Below the pieces are notes generated by a model. It saw nothing but the letters and a program-made list of their open reading frames with translations. It was not told where the DNA came from and did not search any database. The translations under genes and the position numbers were made by a program. This document shows positions 33,501-44,861 of a DNA stretch of 64,000 nt, in pieces. Each line of letters opens with the position of its first letter. The first letter of the stretch is position 1. Source of the DNA: Begonia masoniana (Eukaryota; Streptophyta; Magnoliopsida; Cucurbitales; Begoniaceae); NCBI GenBank assembly GCA_022432975.1, contig CM039509.1:9700621-9764620 (forward strand), read 5' to 3'.

Positions 33501-34995
33501 GGCTTTGTGATCACACCTTTAGTGCTTCTTTGTGGTCATACCTTTGTGTTGAAAAGAAACAAAATGTCTCTTTCAGGTTGATTCTATTGATCAAAGGCTC
33601 TTAATTGTCTCTCAACCTGAACAGAACCTACAACATGTTTCCTCTCAATTTCGCAATGCTTTAAGACTAGATACTCTTGAACATAAGACTGAAGCACAGG
33701 TTATCCTTTCTTCTATGTGTATTTAGTTTACTATTTGTACTGCTAGCAATAACCTATAAAATATTCCTCCTGGACAGGAGAAAAATGCTTCGACTTCTAA
33801 TGACTATGCAGATGGGAAAACATTAAACGGAGTGGGATTAACCGTTGATAAATCTCCACCCGATGTTACTCATTCCATTAATCTTACTGAGTGTGCCATT
33901 GATGAAACTCCTGGACCTGTTCCACCTGAAGCTTTTGCTTCAAACTCTCTGAGAGTGCGCATGCCCACTGAAACTCCCATTCTTGATGAAAGATCATTGC
34001 TGGCTTGCATTGTTCGAACAATTCCAGCAGGTGGTAAAATTCAGATTAGTTCCACGGTTTGTGAATCTCTTTTTCGATACTTTGGTGGTGTTTATAAAGC
34101 TTTCTATTTTCTATATGATAAGTGCAAATGATGTATTTTCTCATGCATGCATAGCTACCTAATAGACTGGTCAAGATGCTTGCACCTTTGCACTGGCATG
34201 ATTATCAAAAAAAGCACGGAAAGCTTGATGACTTTGTTGCCAGTCATCCTGAAGTAAGCTTTTAATAGAATTCTCTGCAAATGGGATGTTTGCATTATTA
34301 CAACTGTTATACATCCTACATTTACCTGAGAATTTTAAAAATATGAGCAGTTATTCATGATCGAGGGTGATTTTATCCAACTTCGGGAAGGGGCGCAAGA
34401 AATTATAGCAGCTACAGCAGCTGTTGCAAAGGTAGCAGCAGCAGCAGCAGCTCCTTCTCCTGACTCATCCTATTTACCTTCAGTGGCGGTGACTCCAATG
34501 GCACAAACTTATCGATTGAGAAAGATTCCATCTGTTCATTTTGAAAATGTAAAAAACCAACTGATTTTTAATTATTATCGGGTGTTCAATCCTTCTAATA
34601 CAGCCGATGATCTTTTGCAGTGCTCAATAGTGCAGAGTGAACAATTAAATGGTGTTTGCTTTGGCACCAGCACGGGTCTCTCAAGCGTCAAGCTCCTCAG
34701 CAAATCAGACAATAGGGAATTGAATATTCCAGATAGTAAGGCTGGTCAATTATCTGTCCACATGGGAGTTAGGAATGGGACAGTTTTTGATCGATATAGT
34801 GCGAGTAGTAATCAAAACATAGGTTCAACGAATGGGAGACCTGGCAACAATATGACAGGAAAACACCAGGGCAGGTAGTGCATCAACCTTAAATAAGTGC
34901 CAGCATCAATTTTTTTGATGATTAGTTTTATAATTATTTCTTGTTTGTACAATGGCAGGATGGCTGGTGCAGCATTACCTTCGAGGAGGTATTAA
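27588..34995 (+). CDS. Plant coiled-coil protein, ~820 residues, function unknown
   Basis: About 15 exons with GT-AG borders and matching phase: 27588-27695, 27940-27990, 28076-28306, 28666-28764, 30483-30538, 31330-31441, 31687-31866, 32194-32466, 32937-33119, 33235-33417, 33577-33699, 33778-34056, 34155-34253, 34351-34874 (possibly split at 34549-34620), 34959-34995. The start MEATATERGG follows a CT-rich leader; the upstream frame is open but has no motif. Residues about 37-300 are rich in Glu, Gln, Lys and Arg with heptad character (ELERKVEDKDRELHAIKL, ILEKERQIIELKEQ), so a long coiled coil. A Ser/Asn/Gln-rich middle follows. The conserved C-terminal block (LLACIVRTIPAGGKIQISST, PLHWHDYQKKHGKLDDFVAS, IEGDFIQLREGAQEIIAA) looks winged-helix-like and ends in poly-Ala. 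I recall an uncharacterised Arabidopsis family (At5g53620-like) but no proven role. The exon 3 acceptor is ambiguous (28070, 28076 or 28079). Confidence 0.85.
28862..29175 (-). repeat. LTR (3' in element sense) of intron 4 element
   Basis: 314 bases, starts TGATGAGGACCCTG and ends TTCTTAACA on the plus strand. It is near-identical to 29999-30312. Confidence 0.88.
29986..29997 (-). other. Primer-binding site of the intron 4 element
   Basis: TGGTATCAGAGC in element orientation, complementary to the initiator tRNA-Met 3' end, placed next to the LTR at 29999. Confidence 0.88.
29999..30312 (-). repeat. LTR (5' in element sense) of intron 4 element
   Basis: 314 bases. Its start TAATAGAGACCCTG differs from the partner's TGATGAGGACCCTG by four substitutions, all G/A transitions (three G-to-A and one A-to-G), so the terminal TG is lost. 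The end CCTAACA is intact. Confidence 0.88.
30635..30870. repeat. 236-bp near-perfect foldback in intron 5
   Basis: Left arm 30635-30744 and right arm 30761-30870 are inverted copies with about nine mismatches in 110 bases, separated by a 16-base loop. Both outer ends read ATATCTGAACTCAGTG in the inward direction. It may be a MITE or a hairpin from an inverted duplication. No clear target duplication was found. Confidence 0.9.
34549..34620 (+). other. Candidate 72-base intron or exitron in exon 14
   Basis: The stretch starts GTAAAAAACC and ends TCTTTTGCAG. It is AT-rich, 72 bases (24 codons) long and has no stop in the gene's frame. The protein reads through whether or not it is spliced, giving about 821 or 845 residues. 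The 3' polypyrimidine-like end favours splicing. Confidence 0.55.
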
Positions 34996-36855
34996 GGGCT
35001 ATATTTTTGAGCTGGAACCTCATATATCTTTTGTTATATTCCGTGCAATAAAATCTTCATAAAAATAACTATTGCATAATTTTTTTGTTAAAATATGCAT
35101 TTTATAGCAACAATACCACTTCCAGTTATGAACCCGACGGACCAGATTTAATTCAATAATTCCACGTATATATTTTTTGAGATTGTGGCTTTGGTTTGTA
35201 CCAACTGCTTTTCCCCTGTTTTCATATATGTTGCTGTCGTTATCATTATTCAGGGTTTTCATATCATTGTGTTGGAAAAATTATTCTATTCCCCTGCTAA
35301 ACTCTCTGTTTCGAGAATTTTGGTACAGACAAGAGACAGGCATCAGTTATGGATTTGGTTTTGCAGAAAATCACGTGAAAGATAAGGAGCTTGTCCAATG
35401 AGCAATAGCAGACAGCAGATGCATGATTGTACAAGTAGGAACCATCCATTGCTTTTTGCTGGAATTATAATGTGGAGTCCTCTTTTCCTTTTCTTTTCGT
35501 TTTCAAGTTGTGGTTTCATCGAATGTACTACTATCTTTATCACGCTGCATTGATATTTATGCGCAGAAATAACTTCTGTGCATCGTATAATTCATACTCC
35601 ATTTTTCACTTGCGGCACTTTCAGCTGTACTTTTTATAATGTTGCTTTGGTATTTGCCCATGTTCTCTGGCATCTGTACTTGGATGTGTACAGTTGCAGC
35701 ACAACTTGTTTGTGAAGTAGTCGTCACTTGGTGAATCTACGGCCAGGTTCACTATCATTTTCAGTTGTACTGCAGCGATTTGGTGACAAATTCATCATAT
35801 TCTGTCTCTTCTAATCGTTGGTTCGAAGGTGAATGTTTCAAACACTTTGTTTTCTTAAAAAACACTTGTGATTAATATGAATATCTTAAAAAACGTGTGT
35901 AAAGGAAAGAATTGTATGAAAAATGAAGATATATAATGGGAAAAAATCTTAAACCACGAGATAGTGATAAATTAACTCTTAAATTGTTCTAGTTAATAAA
36001 TTATTTTTAAAATTATTCTTTGTCAACAAGTCAACCATTCTAGTTAGTTTAGCCGTTAAATTTTGTTTGAGAGCTAGTTTTGACTGTGCAAGCCCATTCT
36101 TGAGAGAATGTTCGATTCAATATAAGTACAGGCGCCCTTAGTTAAAAGGCAGATGTTTGCTCTCGAGAGGATTTTCTTCTCAATGTAAATGCAGGAGCCC
36201 ACTCTTAAACTGCGGGTGCTTGTGAAGTTACCCATTTATAGGTTAGGTCGCTCTTGCAGCTTCCGCACGCGACTTAGTAACCCTCTGGCGACTCCATCAG
36301 TGATTTTCCTTCGTTCAATTGGCGATGTCCGTTCTTTCAATCCCATTTTCAATCTCTGATTCCTAGGCCTCACTAGGTTTCATGCATTTTTGCTTCGATT
36401 GAGCCCTAAATTCGTTCCCTAACGTCAACCAATTTCTTCTCTCGGGTTCTCCTTAATTTCTCTACAATTTCATGATCAACAATGATTCTAAACTCACCTT
36501 TAAACAGAAGGATGCTCCAACTCCGACTGAACCACCTCGGGTTCGACATCCTCAAACCGAGTACTATTCTATTAAATTTAGAGCGGACAAAGATAGGATG
36601 CATTTTGAAAACGATGTTAAGAAACGCTCCTTTATTTTCTCCAGGAGAGTATTGTTCTCTAGTTTTAGGTCAGTGTGAATTTAAAAATTATTCGAGAAAA
36701 TTGAATTATTTGGTTTGTGCAAAATTAATTGTGATACTCATAAGAGACTTATTCATTTATTTTACGCTAACGTGGTTGCTATGACACAACCACTTATGGT
36801 GAAAACATATATTATTGGTTGACTAATTATGTTAATTCTGAAAATTATGAATGAA
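34996..36855. other. 3' flank of the coiled-coil gene, no gene recognised
   Basis: Probably the 3' untranslated region up to roughly 35.8 kb, then AT-rich spacer. A short GC-richer stretch at about 36240-36680 has small open frames (for example 36472-36678 plus) with no recognisable motif. Confidence 0.4.
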
Positions 36856-36857
36856 CT

Positions 36858-37210
36858 TGTCACCACCCGGGAGAGGGCCTAACAGAAACGTCAGGTTAAA
36901 CAATCAACCTCAGGGAGGTCCACCGTCTAACCTAAGGCTAAAAGCGAAAGTTTTAACACTAATCCAGGACCTCATCGAAGTAACAAATATGAGAGTACAA
37001 ACAATAATAGAAATACAAGATAAATGAAGACAAATACATGTCAAAGTAAGGTACAATCTCAAATAAGTTCTTACATATGACAAGACTGATGAAAATAAAA
37101 GGTGAGACTCTAGGAAAATCCAACACGATAAAACTCACTTCCTAGCCTTCCTCTACAGAACTAGTTGGTTTTTCGATGGACGAGTTGAGTTTCGTATCTC
37201 TCTTGAGATC
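36858..37210. mobile_element. Fragment of B-type gypsy-like LTR
   Basis: Starts TGTCACCACCCGGGAGAG, close in kind to the starts at 8400 and 40655. It shares with LTR B a block of cytosine-rich, TAG-containing sequence before an 'actcacttcctagcc'-type stretch. The far end cannot be located. Confidence 0.35.
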
Positions 37211-37909
37211 CCAACTTTATTAAGCAAGGGAAAGAGCTTGAATTCCTTATGAAAAAGCTCATTGAAATCTCGGTATTGGAAAGTTCATCTAGTGTGGTAA
37301 GCCATTATCGGTGTGCTGCAATATTTGTTCAATTTGTGAAAGCGCATAGAAGGAAAAAGCAACGACTTAGTTTCTTTAAAGGGTCTACATGTAAATAAAG
37401 AAATTATCAGGAATTGAAAAAATTAATGTTAAAGTCCAAAATTTTCCTCTAATATTCATTACAACTCTTTTAAATTGAGTTCAAAAAAATGTTTCATTTA
37501 AGATCATCGACTCTCAAAATGGGGAAATTCACATTGAGAAAGAGGAACATCTTTATGTAAAATTTCCTTAATAATCATCTATATAGTTGGATTTGCATGC
37601 CACTAACATCATCAAACACGTGTACAAAGAAATAATTATAGGAAGAGTGAAGATACATAAAAGACAAGACAAGACATTTCTACGAACTCTCATATGCTTG
37701 TGCTGTTGGTTTTCGAGGTTCCTACGCATGGCGGAATTCACTATTATTCATAATAATAGTGACATGCGTTACCCTGTGACTTTAAAACTATTTTAAAATC
37801 ATTAAAAACCATAAGTTGGATCGTTAGTCTAAAAGAAATTATTTTTGAGAAATATGTAATTTTTCAAAATGTAAACAATTTACATTGAGAAAAATTATTA
37901 GAATTAGGT
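37211..37909. other. No gene recognised
   Basis: AT-rich sequence with short frames lacking motifs. Sits between a B-type LTR fragment and the copia LTR candidate. Confidence 0.35.
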
Positions 37910-39813
37910 TGTGAAGTAATAATAGAAAATACCTTTTTGGAGCAACGCTTTTACTCAGGTACTCCCGTCTGATCTTAACAGCTTTAACTCAGGATCAGGT
38001 GTTATTCCCGAAGACTTTGATACCGTCGAGTCTTCTCTGAAGATCTTTACACTAAAATCTCCTGACGTGTGGGCGTCTCTCTTACAAGAACAATACACTC
38101 TTATATTTCTAGAGAGACGTGTTCTCAACACATGAGACGTCTCTCTTCGATCTTAGAAAACGGTTTTCTAAAACCGAATACGGAAAGGTCATACCTTTTC
38201 TCTCTAGGGATTTTTTTTTTCTCGGTCGTTCACCGTTGTTCTTTTTGTTTGTTCTCCTGTCAAATAACCTTTGACAATTTTTATAGATCTGTTTTAAAAT
38301 TAATTTTTTTTTTTTTTTAGATTTATTTTAATAAAAACTAATTTTTAAAAAATAAATCTTATCTAATCAAATCTAATTTGATTAGAAGTTGATTTATCTA
38401 ATAAATCAATTTATCAATTAATCATATAATCTAAAAACAGTTTTTAGAATATATTTATGAAAACTACTTTTCAAGACAATCTCATCTTATGAGATTCTTC
38501 AGATCTACTTTTAAATAGTAAACAAACTATAAGTCAATTGTAGATCAAATCTAATATAATCAGATTTTCAGATCTACTTATATTCAAATTTCAAAAATCT
38601 GATTTGATAGTTTGTTACATAACTAACTTTCAATTTGAAGATCAAATCTCATCTGATGAGATTCTTCAAATCTAATTCAAATCCCTTAAAAATATTTCAT
38701 CTAATGAGATATTTTATTTTGAATTCAAAATATAAAAACTATTTATATATTTTGAATAACAATATATTCAAATGAGTGTTTATAAATGATTAATCTTTAT
38801 TAATCATTTATATATTTATTCTTATAACATGGAAATTAAATAGTGATATAAGATAACAGAGGGACCGATGGACCTATAGTTCTAAGCTCCAATAATATTT
38901 GTTAATTAATATAAACTCTTTATATTAAATAACACAATTATTAACTCTAGAGTAATTCCACTAAATACCTAGAGTTGCACTCTTAGAACTATAGAGTATA
39001 TTTACTCAAAGTAATGTCCATTGATATAGTCATTACATATGTATTAATCCTCCATTAAGATTCGTAATAGAGCTAGGTATAAAATCCGTTAACCTCTCAT
39101 ATTACATCTTTATCCTTGACTACCATTAGTTCTTGATTGAATAATTAATTCATAACATTTATGAATTTGCGCGCTAATTATTCAATCCCTTAACTAACAA
39201 ACAAGGGAATCTTATGTTATGGATTTCATTGTATCAATGTTAGCATTCCCAGCTACTCATTTAATTTATTCCCAAAATACAAGGTTTATGTATTGTAACT
39301 CATACAAAACTGTACCGAGTAAATCAAAGAATAAATTATAATGAAATAGGAGTCTACTAAATACAATGAATTAAGATCATACATATATGACCATCATTAT
39401 GATAAAATTAATTGTTCTTCATTTAACGGATATTATAAGAACAATATAATTTCATCTGGTCCAGTCCTATATAATCATATCATATAAAATACAATCACTT
39501 TATGTCACTACATATATAGTCGGGATTTGACTATACGTTCTCAACGAAGTGAACTGTATTTATGACTTTATTAATTTGAAGATCCTTTACTTCAAATATA
39601 AGTCATGGACTATTGTGATTATTTCTTTTTAAATTTAATCCCACATATATCAGCATATATGTAAATTTAAAATTGCATAAATAATCAAGGATTTTTCTTT
39701 GAATTTATAAAGCATATCGAATAATGCAAACATAAAAATCATAAAATTTATTTATTAATTTCAGCAATAAAAATGTTCATAACATTTGCTTGTTGGGCAC
39801 ATTATTCCCAACA
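37910..39813 (-). repeat. Probable 3' LTR of a decayed copia element
   Basis: The right border is the motif TGTTGGGCACATTATTCCCA followed by ACA (ends 39813). Read on the minus strand this is a TGTTGGGAATAATG start, common in plant copia LTRs. It follows, in minus orientation, the decayed copia RNase H at about 40640-39840, as a 3' LTR should. The left border near 37910 (TGTGAAGTAATAAT) is a guess. About 1.9 kb, very AT-rich, no coding. Confidence 0.5.
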
Positions 39814-39839
39814 TGTGCATCTAAGATTTGCCGAACTCA

Positions 39840-40640
39840 CAAGAGAAAATAGTTCTATCCTGAACGACATCACTTGATGCACAAAAGCAACTTATAATTC
39901 ACCAAGATGGACATATATTTAGAGATGAATAACTGCAAAATTTTAAGCACGAAATTCCCTTCTTCAAAACACCATCTCATATATACTTACTAGCTTTCCT
40001 TGGTCATTCTTTGTTGTGCTCTATTGATACGAATCTTGGCAACTCCAAAGACTCGTCCGGACTTTAAGTTGGCATACATTAAAATTGATCAAAGTAAAAT
40101 AGGAAAGTGGTTTAATTTGTACTCCATATGTGCCGACACAGAGCTAGCGTACTTACAAAAGAATTAAATAGTTCAATTTTTCAAAACATTATATCCAAGC
40201 TGAGAATGAGTGATAAAATATAGACTAATATTTAATTATATTCAGTTTTTTTAAGTTGATTTAAAACCTATAAATCATGGGATAGAGAGTTATACTATTA
40301 TGATTGCAGATTTATTATCACGGTAAAGTCTCATAGGGCCATTCTACTTAATTTGAAAATCTTCTGCAATAATGATGTTCAACCAAAGTGTTGCTTGAAA
40401 TTCTACCTCTGCACTAGATATCAACAAACTTTATCTTGTTTTTTACTCCTCTGTGTTACAAGATTTCCAGCGAGAAATGTACAATAACCTGATGTGATCT
40501 TCTGTCGATGGTAGAACTACGTGGTCTGTAACTATGTATGCCTCAAGTAATAAACCTTCATGTCGTTTAAACAAGATACCTTCACCTGGTGTGTCTTTGA
40601 GGTATTGTACTCGATTAGCCACCTGCGTACGAATTTCCTT
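39840..40640 (-). pseudogene. Copia RNase H remnant
   Basis: Minus-strand pieces QYLKDTPGEGILFKRHEG, EAYIVTDHVV, ISSAEVEFQA and RLYRDNKSAI (about 40610-40300) are the usual copia RNase H series, with stops and frameshifts between them. The remaining sequence to 39840 is too decayed to read. The rest of the element is missing. Confidence 0.65.
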
Positions 40641-40654
40641 TGGGCAACAATTTC

Positions 40655-40824
40655 TGTCATGACGTGGAAGCGAGCTTAATAGAATGACGAGTCGGGCGAC
40701 TCAATTCTAAAAGAGGACCCGATTACCTAACTCAAGACTTGGTTTGCAGCAGAATATTTGAACATAATTCAAAAACCTAGATCCACACAGTGATCACAAA
40801 TATAATAGTGCAATAAAGAAAAAC
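40655..40824. mobile_element. B-type LTR start, host of gypsy element 1
   Basis: Begins TGTCATGACGTGGAAGCG and contains GAGGACCCGATTACCTAAC with CTCAAG, matching the corresponding block of LTR B near 8460-8485. It is cut at 40825 by the 3' LTR of gypsy element 1. Its other half must lie beyond the window. Confidence 0.5.
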
Positions 40825-42648
40825 TGTAACACCCCAATTTTTAAATTCTCAATTTGAAATACTAATTTAAAAATCTTAAAAATTTTCTAAATTGATTTAT
40901 ATTTAAATTCGAGCTTTAAAAACCTAATTTCATAATTGAAAACCTCTTTAAATAATAACTTCAATATTTAATGAGCAGAAGCTTAATCAAAATTTCAAAC
41001 TTTAAATAACCTTGTTGGAAATTGGAAATAAATCCAGAATTAAATTAATTCATAAAACTTTAAATAAAATTCAACATAATTTATTCAAACTTAAAAATAC
41101 GAAATATCTTCGAAAATAGAAAATACTCATTTAAACTCTTTTCTTCAACCCGAAAAGATTTTTTTCTTCTTCTGTATGCTCATTTGCCTCTAGGAGATTC
41201 TCGAGCAACGTCATTTCTTCCTCAAACAAAAACTCACCTACATAAAAAAAATTATAACTATGAGAATAACTCAGTAAGCGAAAATATGTGCAAATGCCAA
41301 AATTTACATTACATTTACCAAATCCTGACTTAATAGTTACATACTGGGTGAAACTTTTTTTCCAACCCTTGTTCAGATTTAGCCATTTAATTGTCGTTCA
41401 AGTTTTGTCATCTCAATTTCGTTCAGGTATAACCATCTCATTGTCCTTCAGACGTAGCCATCTCATTGTCGTTCAGGCGTAGCCATCTATTTTTGTTCAA
41501 GTTTAGCCATCTCATTGTCGTTCAGGCTTTGCTATTACATATTTTCCATCAATTCCATTATATTAACACATACAAAATGTTCTACCAATTTTATCTTTAT
41601 ACAATTCTATGTCAATGCCTAAACATGAGTGCTCAAATATTGGAAACATGTAATAAAATAATTATAATGAAAATAACATAGATTTTGTCATGTAGGGCTG
41701 TGGCCAAAACTTTGAAAACGTGGTATTTTCACTTACTTGGATTTCGAGCGATTAGGGTTATCAGGATTTTTTCAATATTCCAATAAAATCCTGCTTAAAT
41801 CAAATCTTGATATCAAATTTCCATTTAAATAAATCCAATTTCAAAAGAATTTGGGAAGAATTTCCTTACGTGTAGTCTTAGGTCAGATCGGGTCGAATTT
41901 GATTGATCCTGATGACTTTCAGGATTTTTCTTGCCTAAATAAAATACTTGATATTAATTTCTCATTTCGATAAATCTATTTCATAAAGTTTTAGGCAGAA
42001 ATTCCTTACCGGTAAAATCTTAGATCAGTTTGGTTGGACCGGTTCGATTTGGCTGGGTCAATTTGGTTTGGCTGGATCGGTTCTGTTTGGTTCAGAATTA
42101 AAATTCTGAACCACTTCTCCTTTTTCCTTCTTATGTTCTGTCGAGAGAGAGTGCGTAAGAGAGAGACAGAGTGAGTGAAAGAGCAGGGATGAGAGACAGA
42201 TCGAGAGGGGAAGAACTTATGTCGATGGTGGTTGTTCGTCGTACTGGAGAAGGCTTGCTGGAGAGCTCGATGGTCGGAGATCGAAGGTAAGATTCTGGCT
42301 TAGAGAGGGAGGAGATTTCTGAGTCCAGAACTCGAGAGGAAGAGAGTTGTGGTGCAAATTTCCCCTTCACCGAGCCTCTCTATTTATAGGAGAGGCTCGT
42401 AACAAACCTTTCTGAGAAATTCGAGTTCAGCTTGGATTTACAACTGGGAAATTCATTTTGGAATCGGATTTCCAGAGACTTTCTCTGTTGGTTAGTGGTT
42501 AGGAAGTTGTAAATCCAATCTTCAAGATTCATATAAGATCGATATCTTAGGAATTTTAGGAATTAAATCTTAGATTAGGTTTTTGATTTTGAATTGATTT
42601 GGGGATTTCAAATTTTTAATTTAGAATTTTGAAATCCTAACTGCTATA
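40825..42648 (-). repeat. 3' LTR of gypsy element 1
   Basis: On the plus strand it starts TGTAACACCCCAAT and ends at CTGCTATA, where a terminal CA has probably changed to TA. In element sense it is preceded by the purine tract AAGGAGAAAAT (42661-42651). It contains a run of CATCTCATTGTCGTTCAGG-type repeats at about 41380-41530. Confidence 0.65.
41380..41530. repeat. Short tandem repeats in gypsy 1 LTR
   Basis: At least five imperfect copies of AGCCATCTCATTGTCGTTC, period about 28 bases. Confidence 0.7.
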
Positions 42649-42664
42649 ATATTTTCTCCTTAAA

Positions 42665-42770
42665 AGAAATTACGTCCTTGAAATATAAATTATTACTTGA
42701 ATAACTCCGGATAGATCCTTCTCATGTCCTGTTCTCTTTGTTAAGTTGCTTCCTCAATGTTTCGATTTGT
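42665..42770 (-). pseudogene. Gypsy 1 pol C-terminal end
   Basis: The final coding piece after the solo LTR D insertion. The conserved Trp of the terminal chromodomain-like motif (EEAT-W) is a TAA at 42741-42743. A second stop follows PELFK-like sequence. Its reading frame continues that of 44862 onwards across the LTR. Confidence 0.65.
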
Positions 42771-42775
42771 CCATA

Positions 42776-44856
42776 TGTAACGCCCCGAGTTTTCTGAACC
42801 CGGTTCGCTTCACAAGATACTGAACCGAACTATGACTTTTTGAGAAAATTTTAAAATTTCATTCAATGATCAAGATTTGACTCTTAAAAAAAAAACGTTA
42901 AAACTTGTAGCGGAAAAATCATCGTATAAAAACAATATTTATTAAATAGTTAAAATATTCAAGACAGTTGATTGAAAGAGAAAAGAAAACAGAACACATC
43001 GACCGGTCACTAAACGACAAAAGTCTTTTACTCACAAACAGAACAGAACACATCGATCGGTAACTAAACGACAAAACACCTCTACTGCATAGACCACGTG
43101 ATATCCATGCGATTTAAATAATTCGGTAGACGACGTCTACCGCTCACAAACGACAAACATTCTTAGCCTACATCTTCCGATTACAAAACGACAAGGCTAC
43201 TAAAGACTTATGCCGAAGACATCTACCGATGGCTTCTACTGGAGACATCTTCCGATGGCTTCTATTTAAGACATCTTCCGATTACAAAACGACAAGGCTA
43301 CTAAAGACTTATGCCGAAGACATCTACCGATGGCTTCTACTAGTGACATCTTCCGATGGCTTCTACTGAAGACATCTTCCGATGACGTCAGTCGGATGAT
43401 TCAATCCTCCAACATCAACCGGTGGACAAAACACTCAACATCCACCGGTGAACTTCATTCACCGATGGTTGAACTTACAAATTTCACTCAAATACATTCA
43501 AAAACAACCTGACCCTAAGTAACTTCTGAAATCCAACAATTAACCATTTGAAACTAACATTTGTATCATTATCCAATAAAAAATGCCAAATTAGCAATTT
43601 GTAACGAAACCAAATCAGATTTTCATAATAGGAGGAACTCAAGTATTCTAAATCCTTCAGCTATTACTATCGTCAAAATCCTCTGCACTCCTCAACAGAA
43701 CATCAAAAAATTAGACTCTACATACAGACAGTTGTTAAACCGCCCCATCAGTTCGCCAAGTCGAGACATGAATGTGCTCCCCCAACCAGCCTATTCCTCA
43801 ACATGCTCAGAAAACACACCTGCAGTCACTTCTTCACCTACATCACAAAACTCATCTATTAGCCTAATGCTAAGTAAGTAAAGCAATAATGAAATGGAAT
43901 GCTGAAACATAAATTCCTAAACATGTAGTTTCTACTTTCTCATCTCTGTTGCATATGCATTCGGTTCTGATCTGATCCCCCTGTGAAATTGGAAGTTGGA
44001 TCACTTCTCCCAAAGTCATACATCCTCTCTCTCGATTAAGGGGCGGATTAGTTCCCTTAATAACTGTTCAGATCCCCCTGTGAAATTGGGAGTTGGATCA
44101 CTTCTCCCAAAGTATAAATCCCTTCATAAGTTAAGGGGCAGATTAGTTTCCTTAATAGTTTATCTGTTACAGTCTGTTCATTCCTTACCATGTCATTTCA
44201 TGTAAATTCATTTTCGCATACTTTCAAAATATGATGCATGAAATACAAACATATTCAAGCAAACATAATCCTACTGAATTGTGATGTAGGCTCGAAGGCA
44301 CAAGCATACTTTACTTACCTGGTCTCCTGGAGATTGTTTGGTTGTAAGCTACTTCAGGAGTCTGCTCACCTATAATCGTAAACAGAGCACCACATTACTA
44401 AACTTCATTCTAAACTATTTAGAAATCTTAGGGAAACTAGCTGGAAGTCCTGTTCGTCGAGCATTCCTGGTTCTCCCCAAAACCCGAAACTAACTCTCAC
44501 TCACAGCATTCACGAACACTCCCCTACAATCTCTCTGTTATCTAATCACTAAAACAGCAAGTAAAACGAAACAAAACTCACCTAGAATGGAGAAAATCAG
44601 AGAGGACAATGTCGGAAGGAAGTCTGCTGAGCTGAGCTGAAAATCAACGAAGGGAAATGGTAATAAGGTGGCGGCTACTGTGCATTAAATGTAGAACCTC
44701 TTCCCTTAAATAGGTTATCCACTTTATATCTCAATTTACCATTATGCCCTCGCCTAGTCACTCATTAGCCTAATCATTAATTTCCCCCAGTTTCACCTAT
44801 AAAATATTCACTACTAGTTGACAAAATAAGTTGGCTCAATGAAACCGGGTGCTACA
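42776..44856 (-). mobile_element. Solo LTR D
   Basis: 2081 bases from TGTAACGCCCCGAG to CCGGGTGCTACA, flanked by a perfect CCATA duplication (42771-42775, 44857-44861). It splits the pol C-terminus of gypsy element 1; the pol frame resumes on the other side when one copy of the duplication is counted. No internal genes, so it is a solo LTR. The end motifs place it in the same broad LTR group as A, C and E. Confidence 0.93.
43080..43470. repeat. Tandem block in LTR D (CATCTTCCGAT / ACAAAACGACAA)
   Basis: Repeats of GACATCTTCCGATGGCTTCT and TTACAAAACGACAAGGCTAC, including a duplicated segment of about 100 bases (compare 43164 onwards with 43270 onwards). Reverse-complemented, the motifs GCCATCGGAAGATG and TTGTCGTTTTGTAATCGG match the block in the Sirevirus LTRs. 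Confidence 0.85.
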
Positions 44857-44861
44857 CCATA

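Noticed and set aside
36472..36784. Two overlapping plus-strand frames (68 and 100 codons)
   Set aside because: No recognisable domain, no partner exons, no conserved context.
44836..44856. Extension of gypsy 1 pol frame into LTR D
   Set aside because: The last residues of that frame are LTR sequence past the CCATA junction.
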